Of a stretch of DNA of 64,000 nucleotides, positions 35,533 to 43,468 are shown in pieces (positions within the stretch are counted from its first letter, which is position 1; every line of letters starts with the position of its first letter). Origin of the DNA: Citrobacter sp. RHB25-C09 (lineage in GTDB: Bacteria; Pseudomonadota; Gammaproteobacteria; Enterobacterales; Enterobacteriaceae); contig NZ_CP057483.1 of assembly GCF_013836145.1 (NCBI RefSeq), positions 1,116,001 through 1,180,000 on the forward strand, in the 5' to 3' direction. The notes under the pieces are model-generated. The model was not told where the DNA came from, did not search any database, and worked only from the letters and a program-made list of their open reading frames with translations. Made by a program: the position numbers and the translations under genes.

Positions 35533-36225
35533 ATGACTCGTCGCGCCGACCGTTTATTTCAGATTGTGCAGATCCTGCGTGGCAGGAGGCTGACAACGGC
35601 GGCGCTGCTGGCTGAGCGGCTGGAAGTTTCGGAGCGGACAATTTACCGCGACATTCGCGACCTTTCGCTCTCCGGCGTGCCGGTCGAAGGTGAAGCGGGG
35701 AGCGGCTATCGTCTGATGGCGGGGTTCGATCTCCCGCCGCTGATGCTGACACAGCGGGAGTCGGAGGCGCTGATTGCAGCCATCCGTCTGCTCAATACAG
35801 TCGGTGGCGATTTACTCTCTCGGGAGCTCGAATCCGCGCAGGAAAAAGTGCTGGCAATATTGCCGGAAGAGAGCCGTCGCAAAGCCGAACAGGCGCGCAT
35901 TTTCGCTCCGGACTTCGGCAGGCTGCCGCATTCGCGCAGCGCGTTTGACGTGATTCATCGCGCCGTTTCTGCCCAACAGGTGCTGGCGCTGCACTATCGT
36001 GATGAGGCCGGGCAGCTTACCTGCCGGGACGTTCAGCCGTTGGGGATTTTTTATGAAAGTGAGCACTGGCTGATGGTGGCCTGGTGTGAACGGCGTGAGG
36101 ATTATCGCTGTTTTCGTCTCGACCGCTGTTTGCGCATAACGCCGCTTGAAAGGCGGTTCAGCGAATGTGCCGATCGTTCGCTCAGTGATTTTTTACGTAA
36201 GATCCGCGATGAAATGAATCAATAA
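35533..36225 (+). CDS. YafY-type HTH-WYL transcriptional regulator
   Basis: 230 residues. The N-terminal winged helix (about 1-60) has LLAERLEVSERTIYRDIRDL as recognition helix and GSGYRL as wing. The C-terminal WYL domain (about 135-205) shows LHYRD, DVQPLGIFYESEHWLMVAWC and RCFRLDR, the ligand-binding pattern of this family. It probably regulates the upstream VOC gene or itself in response to an unknown small molecule; this is inference from adjacency. It converges on tsx with a terminator and BIME between. Confidence 0.87.
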   Translation: MTRRADRLFQIVQILRGRRLTTAALLAERLEVSERTIYRDIRDLSLSGVPVEGEAGSGYRLMAGFDLPPLMLTQRESEALIAAIRLLNTVGGDLLSRELESAQEKVLAILPEESRRKAEQARIFAPDFGRLPHSRSAFDVIHRAVSAQQVLALHYRDEAGQLTCRDVQPLGIFYESEHWLMVAWCERREDYRCFRLDRCLRITPLERRFSECADRSLSDFLRKIRDEMNQ

Positions 36226-36226
36226 A

Positions 36227-36250
36227 AAAGCCAGCGTGCAGGCTGGCTTT
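36227..36250. terminator. Terminator between the WYL gene and tsx
   Basis: aaagccagc (36227-36235) pairs with gctggcttt (36242-36250) around gtgcag. The A-run on the left gives a U-tract for the minus strand, so it best serves tsx transcription; it is also just after the WYL stop codon. Confidence 0.75.
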
Positions 36251-36295
36251 GAGAAAATAATGAATGGTCCGGAGACAATCGTCCTACCATGTTGT

Positions 36296-36375
36296 GCCTG
36301 ATGGCGCTGCGCTTATCAGGCCTACGGCTCGATGTACGTTGTTGGCCGGATAAGGGGTTTACCCCGCCATCCGGC
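36296..36375. repeat. BIME (two REP units) at the tsx 3' end
   Basis: gcctgatggcgctgcgcttatcaggc at 36296-36321 is one perfect REP palindrome (shown in shortened form by its arms gcctgat/atcaggc). A second REP in opposite orientation with arms ggccggat and atccggc ends at about 36375. Confidence 0.85.
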
Positions 36376-36389
36376 ATTCCCGACATGCC

Positions 36390-37274
36390 TTAGAAATTGT
36401 AACCGACGACGAGGTAACCACCCCAACCGGTGGAACGAACGTTGAAGTTGCCTTTGCCGAAGTTCAGCTCAGCGTCGTCGTTCCACTGGCCACCGTTGTG
36501 CCAGTAACGGGCAACTACGGAGTAGTGCCAGTGATCGTAGTTCAGTGCCAGAATGTGGCTGGACGCGATAGAGTCGTTGGTACGCGCTTTGTTGCCGTTC
36601 AGATCGGAGAAGTCGTTGTCGCCCAGATCGGAGCCCCAGTCAAAGTTAGTGAAACCAATGTAGCTCAGGTTACCACCCCACAGTTCGGTAATCGGCACGA
36701 AGTATTTCACTTTGAAACGGTAGCCGTCCCATTCGTTTTCGTTCGCGGCACCATAGTTCTGCCACTGGTATTTCGCGTACACGTTCATGGACAGGCTCAT
36801 CGGCAGGCCAGTGTCGATGTCGGTACCCAGCCCCATGTACCAGGTGCTCTGGCGGCCATCTTTGTTACGACCCATGTCGTAGATATAGTTGTTGGCGATG
36901 TACCACTCTTTAAACGGACCAAAGCTCAGATCGGTGTTGGTCAGTTTGTCGATGGAGAAGCGCGGTTCAATTTCCATAAACAGCGGAGAACCGTGGTTCC
37001 AGATACCTTTCGCGTCGGTGTTACCACCGAAGAATACAGGTGCATCCATGTAGCCATAGAAGTCAAACCAGTCTTTCTTGGCGAAAGCTTCGTATTCAAG
37101 ATAAGTATCGTTACGGATCTGCGGTCCAAAACGGGTGTGATAGCTGCCTACCACGTTCACGCTCTGGTGCCACCAGTCGGAAAGATATTGCGGTTTGTCA
37201 TTTTCCGCTGCGTTGACGGTAAATGACGAGGAGAGCGCGAGCACAGCACCGGCTGCAAGTAATGTTTTTTTCAT
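36390..37274 (-). CDS. tsx: Nucleoside-specific channel-forming protein Tsx
   Basis: 294 residues, as in E. coli. Tsx is an outer-membrane 12-strand beta barrel for nucleosides and deoxynucleosides, and a receptor for phage T6 and colicin K. A 22-residue signal peptide ends in Val-Asn-Ala; the mature protein is rich in Trp, Tyr and Asn with alternating strands and ends in Tyr-Asn-Phe, the outer-membrane C-terminal signature. The promoter shows two CRP-like sites. It would feed nucleosides to cytoplasmic enzymes such as PpnP. Confidence 0.97.
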   Translation of the reverse strand: MKKTLLAAGAVLALSSSFTVNAAENDKPQYLSDWWHQSVNVVGSYHTRFGPQIRNDTYLEYEAFAKKDWFDFYGYMDAPVFFGGNTDAKGIWNHGSPLFMEIEPRFSIDKLTNTDLSFGPFKEWYIANNYIYDMGRNKDGRQSTWYMGLGTDIDTGLPMSLSMNVYAKYQWQNYGAANENEWDGYRFKVKYFVPITELWGGNLSYIGFTNFDWGSDLGDNDFSDLNGNKARTNDSIASSHILALNYDHWHYSVVARYWHNGGQWNDDAELNFGKGNFNVRSTGWGGYLVVGYNF

Positions 37275-37359
37275 ATTTTTGCCACTGATTGAAAATCCCG
37301 TACGGGAGTGAAAAAGGCGCGATCTGCGTAACTAAATATTTCGTGTTTCTGCGGAGCCT

Positions 37360-37434
37360 ATTATAAAAATCATTGCTCACAAAAATCTGTCATGTTTCAC
37401 AGTTCTATCATTCACGTAATCGATTGCGTTCACG
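37360..37434 (-). promoter_or_regulatory. tsx promoter with two CRP-like sites
   Basis: On the minus strand TATAAT lies at 37365-37360. TGTGA-AACATG-ACAGA (37401-37386) is centred about 40.5 bp and CGTGA-ACGCAA-TCGAT (37434-37419) about 73.5 bp upstream of the start expected from that -10. This spacing is that of E. coli tsx-P2, where CytR binds between two CRP dimers. A third TGTGA at 37381 is probably incidental. Confidence 0.65.
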
Positions 37435-37571
37435 TTTATATGTTTTGGCGCGGCGATTGTACTCAGTTTGGTGAATGTTGCCAACGTTTACTAAAGATGA
37501 CAGCGATGTAAGAAGATTAACAAAAGGTAGGGGCTGGATGTTGCGGGACGCACAAATGCCCCGCAGAAAGG

Positions 37572-38111
37572 CTATGGGTTAACGGGTTGGATATCGTGGA
37601 TGCGAACAAAGCCTAACCGATCCGGCGTCAGGCCATTTAGTTGCAGAGGAATGTCTACATCGCTGGGCGCCAGCACGCTGGCAGGCGCGTTGATGAGTTG
37701 ATTCTGCACATTCACTTCCTGGTAATTGTCCGTGCTGCCCTGAATCTGCCCATACTCAACGGTGCCGCTAAAGGCCGGGAGTGGGTCGTTAGACTCTCCC
37801 TGGATGCGCAACGTCACGCGGGTGCCTTCGGCGTTAGGCGCAATATTAACCAAAGACATGCGCAGCGTTCCTATCTGACTGTTCAGGCGGGCAGGCGTAT
37901 TAGCGCCCGGCAGCAGATAAACGCCGCTGGTGGATTTCACGTTAAGGCTGTTTTGCTGCGTAATCTTCACTGTCTCTTTATTAAGCTGATTCATCTCTGT
38001 GTTGAGTGTGCTAACACTTTGATGCATCTGGCGAACTTCACTTTGCTGAGCGCAGGCGCTGAGGCTTATAAGACTTCCTGCCAGCAGAAATTTTAGGTAA
38101 CGTCTTGTCAT
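37572..38111 (-). CDS. yajI: Lipoprotein YajI
   Basis: 179 residues from the ATG at 38111, the E. coli length; the longer in-frame start adds 26 residues before the signal. A lipoprotein signal peptide with lipobox Leu-Ser-Ala-Cys has Cys20 as the modified residue. A heptad-like segment (about 25-55, QMHQSVSTLNTEMNQLNKET) suggests a coiled coil, followed by a beta-rich domain. No function is known. It lies 297 bp upstream of tsx on the same strand, divergent from nrdR. Confidence 0.92.
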   Translation of the reverse strand: MTRRYLKFLLAGSLISLSACAQQSEVRQMHQSVSTLNTEMNQLNKETVKITQQNSLNVKSTSGVYLLPGANTPARLNSQIGTLRMSLVNIAPNAEGTRVTLRIQGESNDPLPAFSGTVEYGQIQGSTDNYQEVNVQNQLINAPASVLAPSDVDIPLQLNGLTPDRLGFVRIHDIQPVNP

Positions 38112-38263
38112 ATCTATTATTTCCTGACTTTTCACGATACCGTAATGGTAGATCGGAACGGGCAGAAAGGCATCGATCCTTTGTCTCAAAAGCGTTGCGC
38201 CTTTGTTGTCACGTCAGTTCGGGTTAAAATAGATTTCTGTTAACCACCTGGTCAGGACGCCGT

Positions 38264-38713
38264 ATGCATTGCCCATTCTGTTTCGCCGTAGACACAAAGG
38301 TAATTGACTCTCGTCTAGTGGGAGAGGGCTCTTCAGTACGCCGCCGCCGGCAGTGTCTGGTTTGTAATGAACGCTTTACCACGTTTGAAGTGGCTGAACT
38401 CGTGATGCCGCGGGTGGTAAAAAGCAACGATGTGCGCGAACCGTTCAATGAAGAAAAACTGCGTAGCGGTATGCTGCGCGCACTGGAAAAACGTCCGGTG
38501 AGCTCGGATGACGTCGAAATGGCGTTAAATCATATTAAATCGCAGCTGCGCGCCACCGGTGAACGTGAAGTTCCCAGTAAGATGATTGGCAACCTGGTGA
38601 TGGAGCAACTGAAAAAACTCGATAAAGTCGCCTACATCCGTTTTGCCTCCGTTTACCGCAGTTTCGAAGATATCAAAGAATTTGGCGAAGAGATCGCTCG
38701 CCTACAGGATTAA
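38264..38713 (+). CDS. nrdR: Ribonucleotide reductase repressor NrdR
   Basis: 149 residues. It is a zinc-finger ATP-cone repressor that binds NrdR boxes before ribonucleotide reductase genes when bound to dATP. The zinc ribbon has CPFC at the start and CLVC near 31-34, followed by NERFTTFE. The ATP cone shows VVKSNDVREPFNEEKLRSGM. It is followed within 4 bp by ribD, the same order as in E. coli and Salmonella. Confidence 0.97.
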   Translation: MHCPFCFAVDTKVIDSRLVGEGSSVRRRRQCLVCNERFTTFEVAELVMPRVVKSNDVREPFNEEKLRSGMLRALEKRPVSSDDVEMALNHIKSQLRATGEREVPSKMIGNLVMEQLKKLDKVAYIRFASVYRSFEDIKEFGEEIARLQD

Positions 38714-38716
38714 GCC

Positions 38717-39820
38717 ATGCAGGATGAGCTTTATATGGCGCGAGCGCTGAAGCTGGCGCAGCGCGGGCGGTTTACCACCCATCCCAACCCCAACGTCGGT
38801 TGTGTCATCGTCAAAGACGGCGATATTGTTGGCGAAGGTTATCACCATCGCGCCGGCGAACCTCATGCGGAAGTGCATGCGTTACGTATGGCGGGAGATA
38901 AAGCTAAAGGGGCGACGGCTTACGTCACGCTGGAGCCTTGTAGCCACCACGGTCGCACGCCACCCTGCTGCGATGCGCTGGTTGCCGCCGGCGTGACGCG
39001 CGTCGTTGCCGCGATGCAGGATCCGAATCCGCAGGTCGCAGGACGTGGACTTTATCGCCTCCAGCAGGCGGGGATCGACGTCAGCCACGGGCTGATGATG
39101 AGCGAAGTGGAAGCATTGAATAAAGGCTTCCTTAAGCGGATGCGCACCGGTTTCCCCTATGTGCAGCTCAAGCTCGGCGCCTCGTTAGATGGGCGCACAG
39201 CAATGGCCAGCGGCGAAAGTCAGTGGATAACCTCCCCAGAATCACGCCGCGACGTGCAGCGTTTGCGTGCACAAAGTCATGCCATTCTGACCAGTAGCGC
39301 TACGGTGCTGGCGGACAATCCTCAGCTTACCGTGCGTTGGGATGAACTGGGTGACGCCACTCAGGCGGTGTATCCGCAGGAAAATGTGCGCCAGCCGGTG
39401 CGCATTGTCATCGACAGCCAGAACCGCGTAACGCCAGAGCATCGGATAACGCAGCAGCCGGGAGAAACCTGGTTTGCCCGCACCAAAGAAGATTCCCACA
39501 CCTGGCCTGATGCGGTTCGCTCGATTATGGTGCCGGAGCATAACGGCCATCTCGATTTGGTGGTGTTGATGATGCAGCTTGGTAGACAGCAAATTAACAG
39601 CATTTGGGTGGAAGCCGGGCCGACGCTCGCAGGCGCTTTGCTCCAGGCGGGCGTGGTCGATGAGCTTATCGTCTATCTTGCGCCTAAACTGTTAGGCAAC
39701 GATGCCCGAGGATTGTGCGTGCTGCCAGGACTTGAGAAACTCAGTCTGGCACCCCATTTTAAATTCAATGAGATACGTCAGACAGGTCCGGATGTTTGCC
39801 TGCATTTGATACCCGCGTAA
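38717..39820 (+). CDS. ribD: Bifunctional riboflavin deaminase/reductase RibD
   Basis: 367 residues, as in E. coli. It carries out two successive steps in riboflavin synthesis: deamination of the pyrimidine and NADPH reduction of the ribosyl group. The N-terminal deaminase domain (1-145) has the zinc site HAEVHAL plus EPCSHHGRTPPC. The C-terminal reductase domain begins at about 146 with KLGASLDGRTA and includes VEAGPTLAGALL. It is 4 bp after nrdR and 88 bp ahead of ribH. Confidence 0.97.
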   Translation: MQDELYMARALKLAQRGRFTTHPNPNVGCVIVKDGDIVGEGYHHRAGEPHAEVHALRMAGDKAKGATAYVTLEPCSHHGRTPPCCDALVAAGVTRVVAAMQDPNPQVAGRGLYRLQQAGIDVSHGLMMSEVEALNKGFLKRMRTGFPYVQLKLGASLDGRTAMASGESQWITSPESRRDVQRLRAQSHAILTSSATVLADNPQLTVRWDELGDATQAVYPQENVRQPVRIVIDSQNRVTPEHRITQQPGETWFARTKEDSHTWPDAVRSIMVPEHNGHLDLVVLMMQLGRQQINSIWVEAGPTLAGALLQAGVVDELIVYLAPKLLGNDARGLCVLPGLEKLSLAPHFKFNEIRQTGPDVCLHLIPA

Positions 39821-39908
39821 AGCCTTCCTAATTTAGGAAGCAGCGCGACGTTATTTATGATAAAATCCGCCCCCCTGCGGGGGCTTATATCGAACCCGAA
39901 GGAAGAAT

Positions 39909-40379
39909 ATGAACATTATTGAAGCTAACGTTGCTACTCCGGACGCTCGCGTCGCCATCACCATTGCGCGTTTCAACAACTTTATCAATGACAGCCTGCT
40001 GGAAGGTGCGATTGACGCCCTGAAGCGTATTGGTCAGGTTAAAGATGAAAACATCACCGTCGTCTGGGTTCCGGGGGCTTACGAGCTGCCGCTGGCGGCT
40101 GGCGCGTTGGCGAAAACCGGTAAATATGACGCGGTAATCGCGCTGGGTACGGTAATTCGTGGTGGCACTGCGCACTTCGAATATGTTGCCGGTGGCGCAA
40201 GCAATGGCCTGGCGCACGTCGCTCAGGAAAGCGAAATTCCGGTCGCCTTTGGCGTACTGACCACCGAAAGTATTGAACAAGCGATTGAACGTGCTGGCAC
40301 TAAAGCTGGCAACAAAGGTGCGGAAGCTGCACTGACCGCGCTTGAAATGATTAATGTATTGAAAGCCATCAAGGCCTGA
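39909..40379 (+). CDS. ribH: 6,7-dimethyl-8-ribityllumazine synthase
   Basis: 156 residues (also called ribE in E. coli). It condenses the RibD-pathway pyrimidine with the dihydroxybutanone phosphate to lumazine, the direct riboflavin precursor, as a 60-subunit capsid. Visible: VAITIARFNNFI, VVWVPGAYELPLAA, GTVIRGGTAHFEYV with the catalytic His, and the C-terminal NKGAEAALTALEM. A short ccccc-tgc-ggggg hairpin at 39874-39886 lies 22 bp before the start. nusB follows 19 bp later. Confidence 0.97.
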   Translation: MNIIEANVATPDARVAITIARFNNFINDSLLEGAIDALKRIGQVKDENITVVWVPGAYELPLAAGALAKTGKYDAVIALGTVIRGGTAHFEYVAGGASNGLAHVAQESEIPVAFGVLTTESIEQAIERAGTKAGNKGAEAALTALEMINVLKAIKA

Positions 40380-40398
40380 TTTTTGTAAGGGGAAATCC

Positions 40399-40818
40399 GT
40401 GAAACCTGCTGCTCGTCGCCGCGCTCGTGAGTGTGCCGTCCAGGCGCTCTACTCCTGGCAGTTGTCCCAGAACGACATCGCTGATGTTGAATACCAGTTC
40501 CTGGCGGAACAGGACGTGAAAGATGTTGACGTCTTGTACTTCCGTGAACTGCTGTCCGGGGTGGCGACTAACAGCGCATACCTGGATGGCCTGATGAAGC
40601 CTTACCTGTCTCGTCTGCTGGAAGAGCTGGGTCAGGTGGAAAAAGCCGTACTGCGTATTGCCCTGTTTGAGCTGTCTAAGCGCAGTGATGTGCCCTACAA
40701 AGTGGCAATTAACGAAGCGATTGAACTGGCGAAAACCTTCGGTGCGGAAGACAGTCATAAATTCGTTAATGGCGTGCTGGACAAAGCAGCCCCCGCGATT
40801 CGCCCCAACAAAAAGTGA
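40399..40818 (+). CDS. nusB: Transcription antitermination factor NusB
   Basis: 139 residues. NusB with NusE (S10) binds boxA RNA and supports antitermination of rRNA operons. It is all-helical, with the conserved RRRARECAVQALYSWQLS at the N-terminus and VAINEAIELAKTFGAEDSHKFVNGVLD at the C-terminus (cut into parts here). TAAGGGGAAAT precedes the GTG start (the first codon is gtg at 40399). An attenuator-like terminator separates it from thiL. Confidence 0.97.
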   Translation: MKPAARRRARECAVQALYSWQLSQNDIADVEYQFLAEQDVKDVDVLYFRELLSGVATNSAYLDGLMKPYLSRLLEELGQVEKAVLRIALFELSKRSDVPYKVAINEAIELAKTFGAEDSHKFVNGVLDKAAPAIRPNKK

Positions 40819-40825
40819 TCGTCAG

Positions 40826-40878
40826 GCCGTCAGTCAAACGGAAATATTTCCGTTTAGCTGGCGGCTTTTTCTTTTTTT
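40826..40878 (+). terminator. Terminator-like hairpin between nusB and thiL
   Basis: Outer arms gccgtcag (40826-40833) and ctggcggc (40858-40865) and inner arms aaacggaa and ttccgttt form one long stem around atat, with a symmetric tc/ag bulge. It is followed by tttttctttttttag. It should stop or reduce read-through into thiL. Confidence 0.87.
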
Positions 40879-40895
40879 TAGCTGAGGCATAACGT

Positions 40896-41873
40896 ATGGC
40901 ATGCGGCGAATTTTCCCTGATTGCCCGTTATTTTGATCGTGTCAGAAGCTCTCGTCGCGATGTCGAAACCGGTATTGGTGACGATTGTGCGCTTCTGAAT
41001 GTCCCGGACAAACAGACCCTGGCGATCAGCACCGATACGCTGGTGGCGGGCAACCATTTCCTGGCGGATATCGATCCTGCCGATCTGGCTTATAAAGCCC
41101 TGGCGGTAAATTTAAGCGATCTGGCTGCGATGGGTGCCGATCCGGCGTGGTTAACACTGGCAATTACCCTACCGGATGTCGATGAAAGCTGGCTCGAAGC
41201 CTTTAGTGACAGTCTATTTGATCTCCTGAATTACTACGATATGCAACTGATTGGCGGTGACACCACGCGTGGCCCACTGTCCATGACGTTGGGTATTCAC
41301 GGCTACGTTCCTGTCGGTCGGGCGTTAAAACGTTCCGGCGCGAAGCCAGGTGACTGGATTTATGTCACCGGTACGCCTGGCGACAGCGCAGCGGGGCTGG
41401 CACTATTACAGAAACGTTTGCAGATTGAAGACGCCGTCGATAATGCCTATCTGCGCACGCGTCACCTGCGGCCGACGCCACGCATTTTGCATGGTCAGGC
41501 GCTGCGCGATTTAGCCAGTGCGGCGATCGATCTTTCAGACGGGTTGATATCCGATCTCGGTCATATTGTTAAGGCCAGCGGCTGTGGTGCGCGCATCGAC
41601 GTTGACGCACTGCCGTATTCCGATGCTGTCCTGCGTCACGTTGACCCGGCGCAAGCATTACGCTGGGCGCTTTCTGGTGGCGAAGATTATGAATTATGCT
41701 TTACGGTACCGGAACTGAACCGTGGCGCACTTGATGTGGCGATTGGGCAACTGGGTGTGCCTTTTACCTGCATCGGGCAGATGAGCGCGGAAGTCGAAAG
41801 CGTAAGCTTTATCCGTGACGGAGAACCTGTCACTTTTGACTGGAAAGGATATGACCATTTTGCCACGCCATAA
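40896..41873 (+). CDS. thiL: Thiamine-monophosphate kinase
   Basis: 325 residues. ThiL phosphorylates thiamine monophosphate to thiamine pyrophosphate with ATP. It has the AIR-synthase-like fold: GIGDDCALL, STDTLVAGNHFL, LAAMGADPAWL, LIGGDTTRGPLSM and SGGEDYELCF are all family motifs. The reading frame overlaps pgpA by 23 bp, so the two are coupled. The upstream hairpin suggests partial termination after nusB. Confidence 0.96.
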   Translation: MACGEFSLIARYFDRVRSSRRDVETGIGDDCALLNVPDKQTLAISTDTLVAGNHFLADIDPADLAYKALAVNLSDLAAMGADPAWLTLAITLPDVDESWLEAFSDSLFDLLNYYDMQLIGGDTTRGPLSMTLGIHGYVPVGRALKRSGAKPGDWIYVTGTPGDSAAGLALLQKRLQIEDAVDNAYLRTRHLRPTPRILHGQALRDLASAAIDLSDGLISDLGHIVKASGCGARIDVDALPYSDAVLRHVDPAQALRWALSGGEDYELCFTVPELNRGALDVAIGQLGVPFTCIGQMSAEVESVSFIRDGEPVTFDWKGYDHFATP

Positions 41874-42366
41874 AGATGTCGCCAAAAGCCGCCTGAATCT
41901 GCTGAATCTGTGGCATTTGCTCGCAACCGGATTTGGTAGCGGCCTTAGCCCCATAGTACCGGGCACGATGGGATCGCTGGCGGCGATCCCATTCTGGTAT
42001 CTGATGACCTTTCTGCCGTGGCAGCTTTATTCGCTGGTCGTGATGCTCGGCATCTGTATTGGCGTTTATCTTTGCCATCAGACGGCGAAAGACATGGGCG
42101 TACACGATCACGGTAGCATTGTCTGGGATGAGTTCATCGGGATGTGGATTACCCTGATGGCGCTGCCGACCAACGACTGGCGTTGGGTCGCCGCCGGGTT
42201 CGTTATTTTCCGTATTCTCGATATGTGGAAACCGTGGCCGATCCGCTGGTTCGACCGTAACGTCCACGGTGGGATGGGAATAATGATTGATGATATTGTC
42301 GCCGGGGTGCTCTCCGCCGGGATTTTATATTTTATCGGCCATCATTGGCCAATCGGTATCATATAG
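41851..42366 (+). CDS. pgpA: Phosphatidylglycerophosphatase A
   Basis: 171 residues from the ATG at 41851 (GGAAAGG lies just upstream); a longer start is inside thiL. PgpA dephosphorylates phosphatidylglycerophosphate to phosphatidylglycerol in the inner membrane. GFGSGLSPIVPGTMGSLAAIP, the conserved VWDEFIGMW and FDRNVHGGMGIMIDDIVAG match the family; several membrane helices lie between. It converges on yajO with a REP remnant between. Confidence 0.96.
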   Translation: MTILPRHKDVAKSRLNLLNLWHLLATGFGSGLSPIVPGTMGSLAAIPFWYLMTFLPWQLYSLVVMLGICIGVYLCHQTAKDMGVHDHGSIVWDEFIGMWITLMALPTNDWRWVAAGFVIFRILDMWKPWPIRWFDRNVHGGMGIMIDDIVAGVLSAGILYFIGHHWPIGII

Positions 42367-42375
42367 GTTTCGTAG

Positions 42376-42425
42376 GCCCGATAAGCGTAGCGCCATCGGG
42401 CGATCGGTGCCAGATGGCGCTACGC
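42376..42425. repeat. REP element between pgpA and yajO
   Basis: gcccgat (42376-42382) pairs with atcgggc (42395-42401); a partial second unit (ccagatggcgctac) follows to 42424. It lies between convergent 3' ends. Confidence 0.7.
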
Positions 42426-42437
42426 AACGTTCAACGC

Positions 42438-43412
42438 TTATTTATATCCCACCACCGGGTGCTGCTTGTACGGCGTTTCCAGCTCGGCAATCTGCTCCGG
42501 CTTCAGCGTGATATCTACCGCATTCAACAGTTCATCCAACTGCTCTTCGCGTGACGAACCGATAATCGGCGCGGCAATGCCGGGTTTGCTTAACAGCCAC
42601 GCCAGCGCGACCTGCGCACGCGTGACACCAAGTTCTTCGCTCACGCGCGCTAAGCGCTCGGCAATTTGCGCGTCATTTTCATCGCTTTCGCTATACAGCC
42701 TTTTCCCGACCTCATCGGATACCAGCCTTGCGGTTGATTCTCCCCAGGGGCGCGTTAACCGGCCTCGCGCCAGCGGACTCCATGGGATCACCGCCACGCC
42801 TTCCTGATAGCACAGCGGGAACATCTCGCGTTCTTCTTCCCGATAGATCAGATTGTAGTGATCCTGCATGGTGACGAATTGCGCCCAGCCATGCTGCTTT
42901 TGCAGCGCCAGTGCCTGAGCAAACTGCGACGCATGCATAGAGGAAGCGCCGATATAACGCGCTTTGCCGGCTTTCACTACGTCATTCAGTGCTTCCAGCG
43001 TCTCTTCAATCGGCGTGTTGTAGTCCCAGCGGTGAATTTGCAGAAGATCGACGTACTCCATGCCGAGGCGTCGCAGACTGTCGTCGATGGAACGCAGGAT
43101 TTGGGCGCGGGATAAGCCTTCCGGCAGATCGTCAACCTGATGGAACACTTTTGTCGCCACCACCACCTCGTCACGACGGGCAAAATCGCGCAGCGCACGG
43201 CCAACGATCTCTTCGCTGCTGCCAGCGGAGTAGCTGTTGGCGGTATCGAAAAAGTTAATGCCGCCCTCAAGGGCGCGTTTAATGATAGGGCGACTGCTTT
43301 CTTCCGGAAGCGTCCATGCATGATTACCACGATTCGGCTCACCGAATGTCATGCAGCCGAGACAAAGGCGGGAAACCCGAAGGTCAGTTTTACCCAGGGT
43401 ATTGTATTGCAT
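42438..43412 (-). CDS. yajO: Aldo-keto reductase YajO
   Basis: 324 residues from the ATG at 43412, which matches the MQYxxLGKTDLRVSR family start; the longer in-frame start is rejected. It is an NADPH-dependent aldo-keto reductase barrel: DTANSYSAGSSE holds the catalytic Asp and Tyr, ATKV the Lys, and LLQIHRWD the His. YajO has been linked to 1-deoxyxylulose 5-phosphate formation and thiamine biosynthesis in E. coli; this fits its place 56 bp downstream of dxs in the same operon. Confidence 0.95.
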   Translation of the reverse strand: MQYNTLGKTDLRVSRLCLGCMTFGEPNRGNHAWTLPEESSRPIIKRALEGGINFFDTANSYSAGSSEEIVGRALRDFARRDEVVVATKVFHQVDDLPEGLSRAQILRSIDDSLRRLGMEYVDLLQIHRWDYNTPIEETLEALNDVVKAGKARYIGASSMHASQFAQALALQKQHGWAQFVTMQDHYNLIYREEEREMFPLCYQEGVAVIPWSPLARGRLTRPWGESTARLVSDEVGKRLYSESDENDAQIAERLARVSEELGVTRAQVALAWLLSKPGIAAPIIGSSREEQLDELLNAVDITLKPEQIAELETPYKQHPVVGYK

Positions 43413-43468
43413 ATGGTTGCTCCTGCTAGGCGGATGATTCTTTAAGCATAGCAGGAGCAAAGTTGTGA

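Noticed and set aside
36498..37226. 242-codon open frame antisense to tsx
   Set aside because: Full overlap with a well-conserved outer-membrane protein gene; composition is that of a shadow frame.
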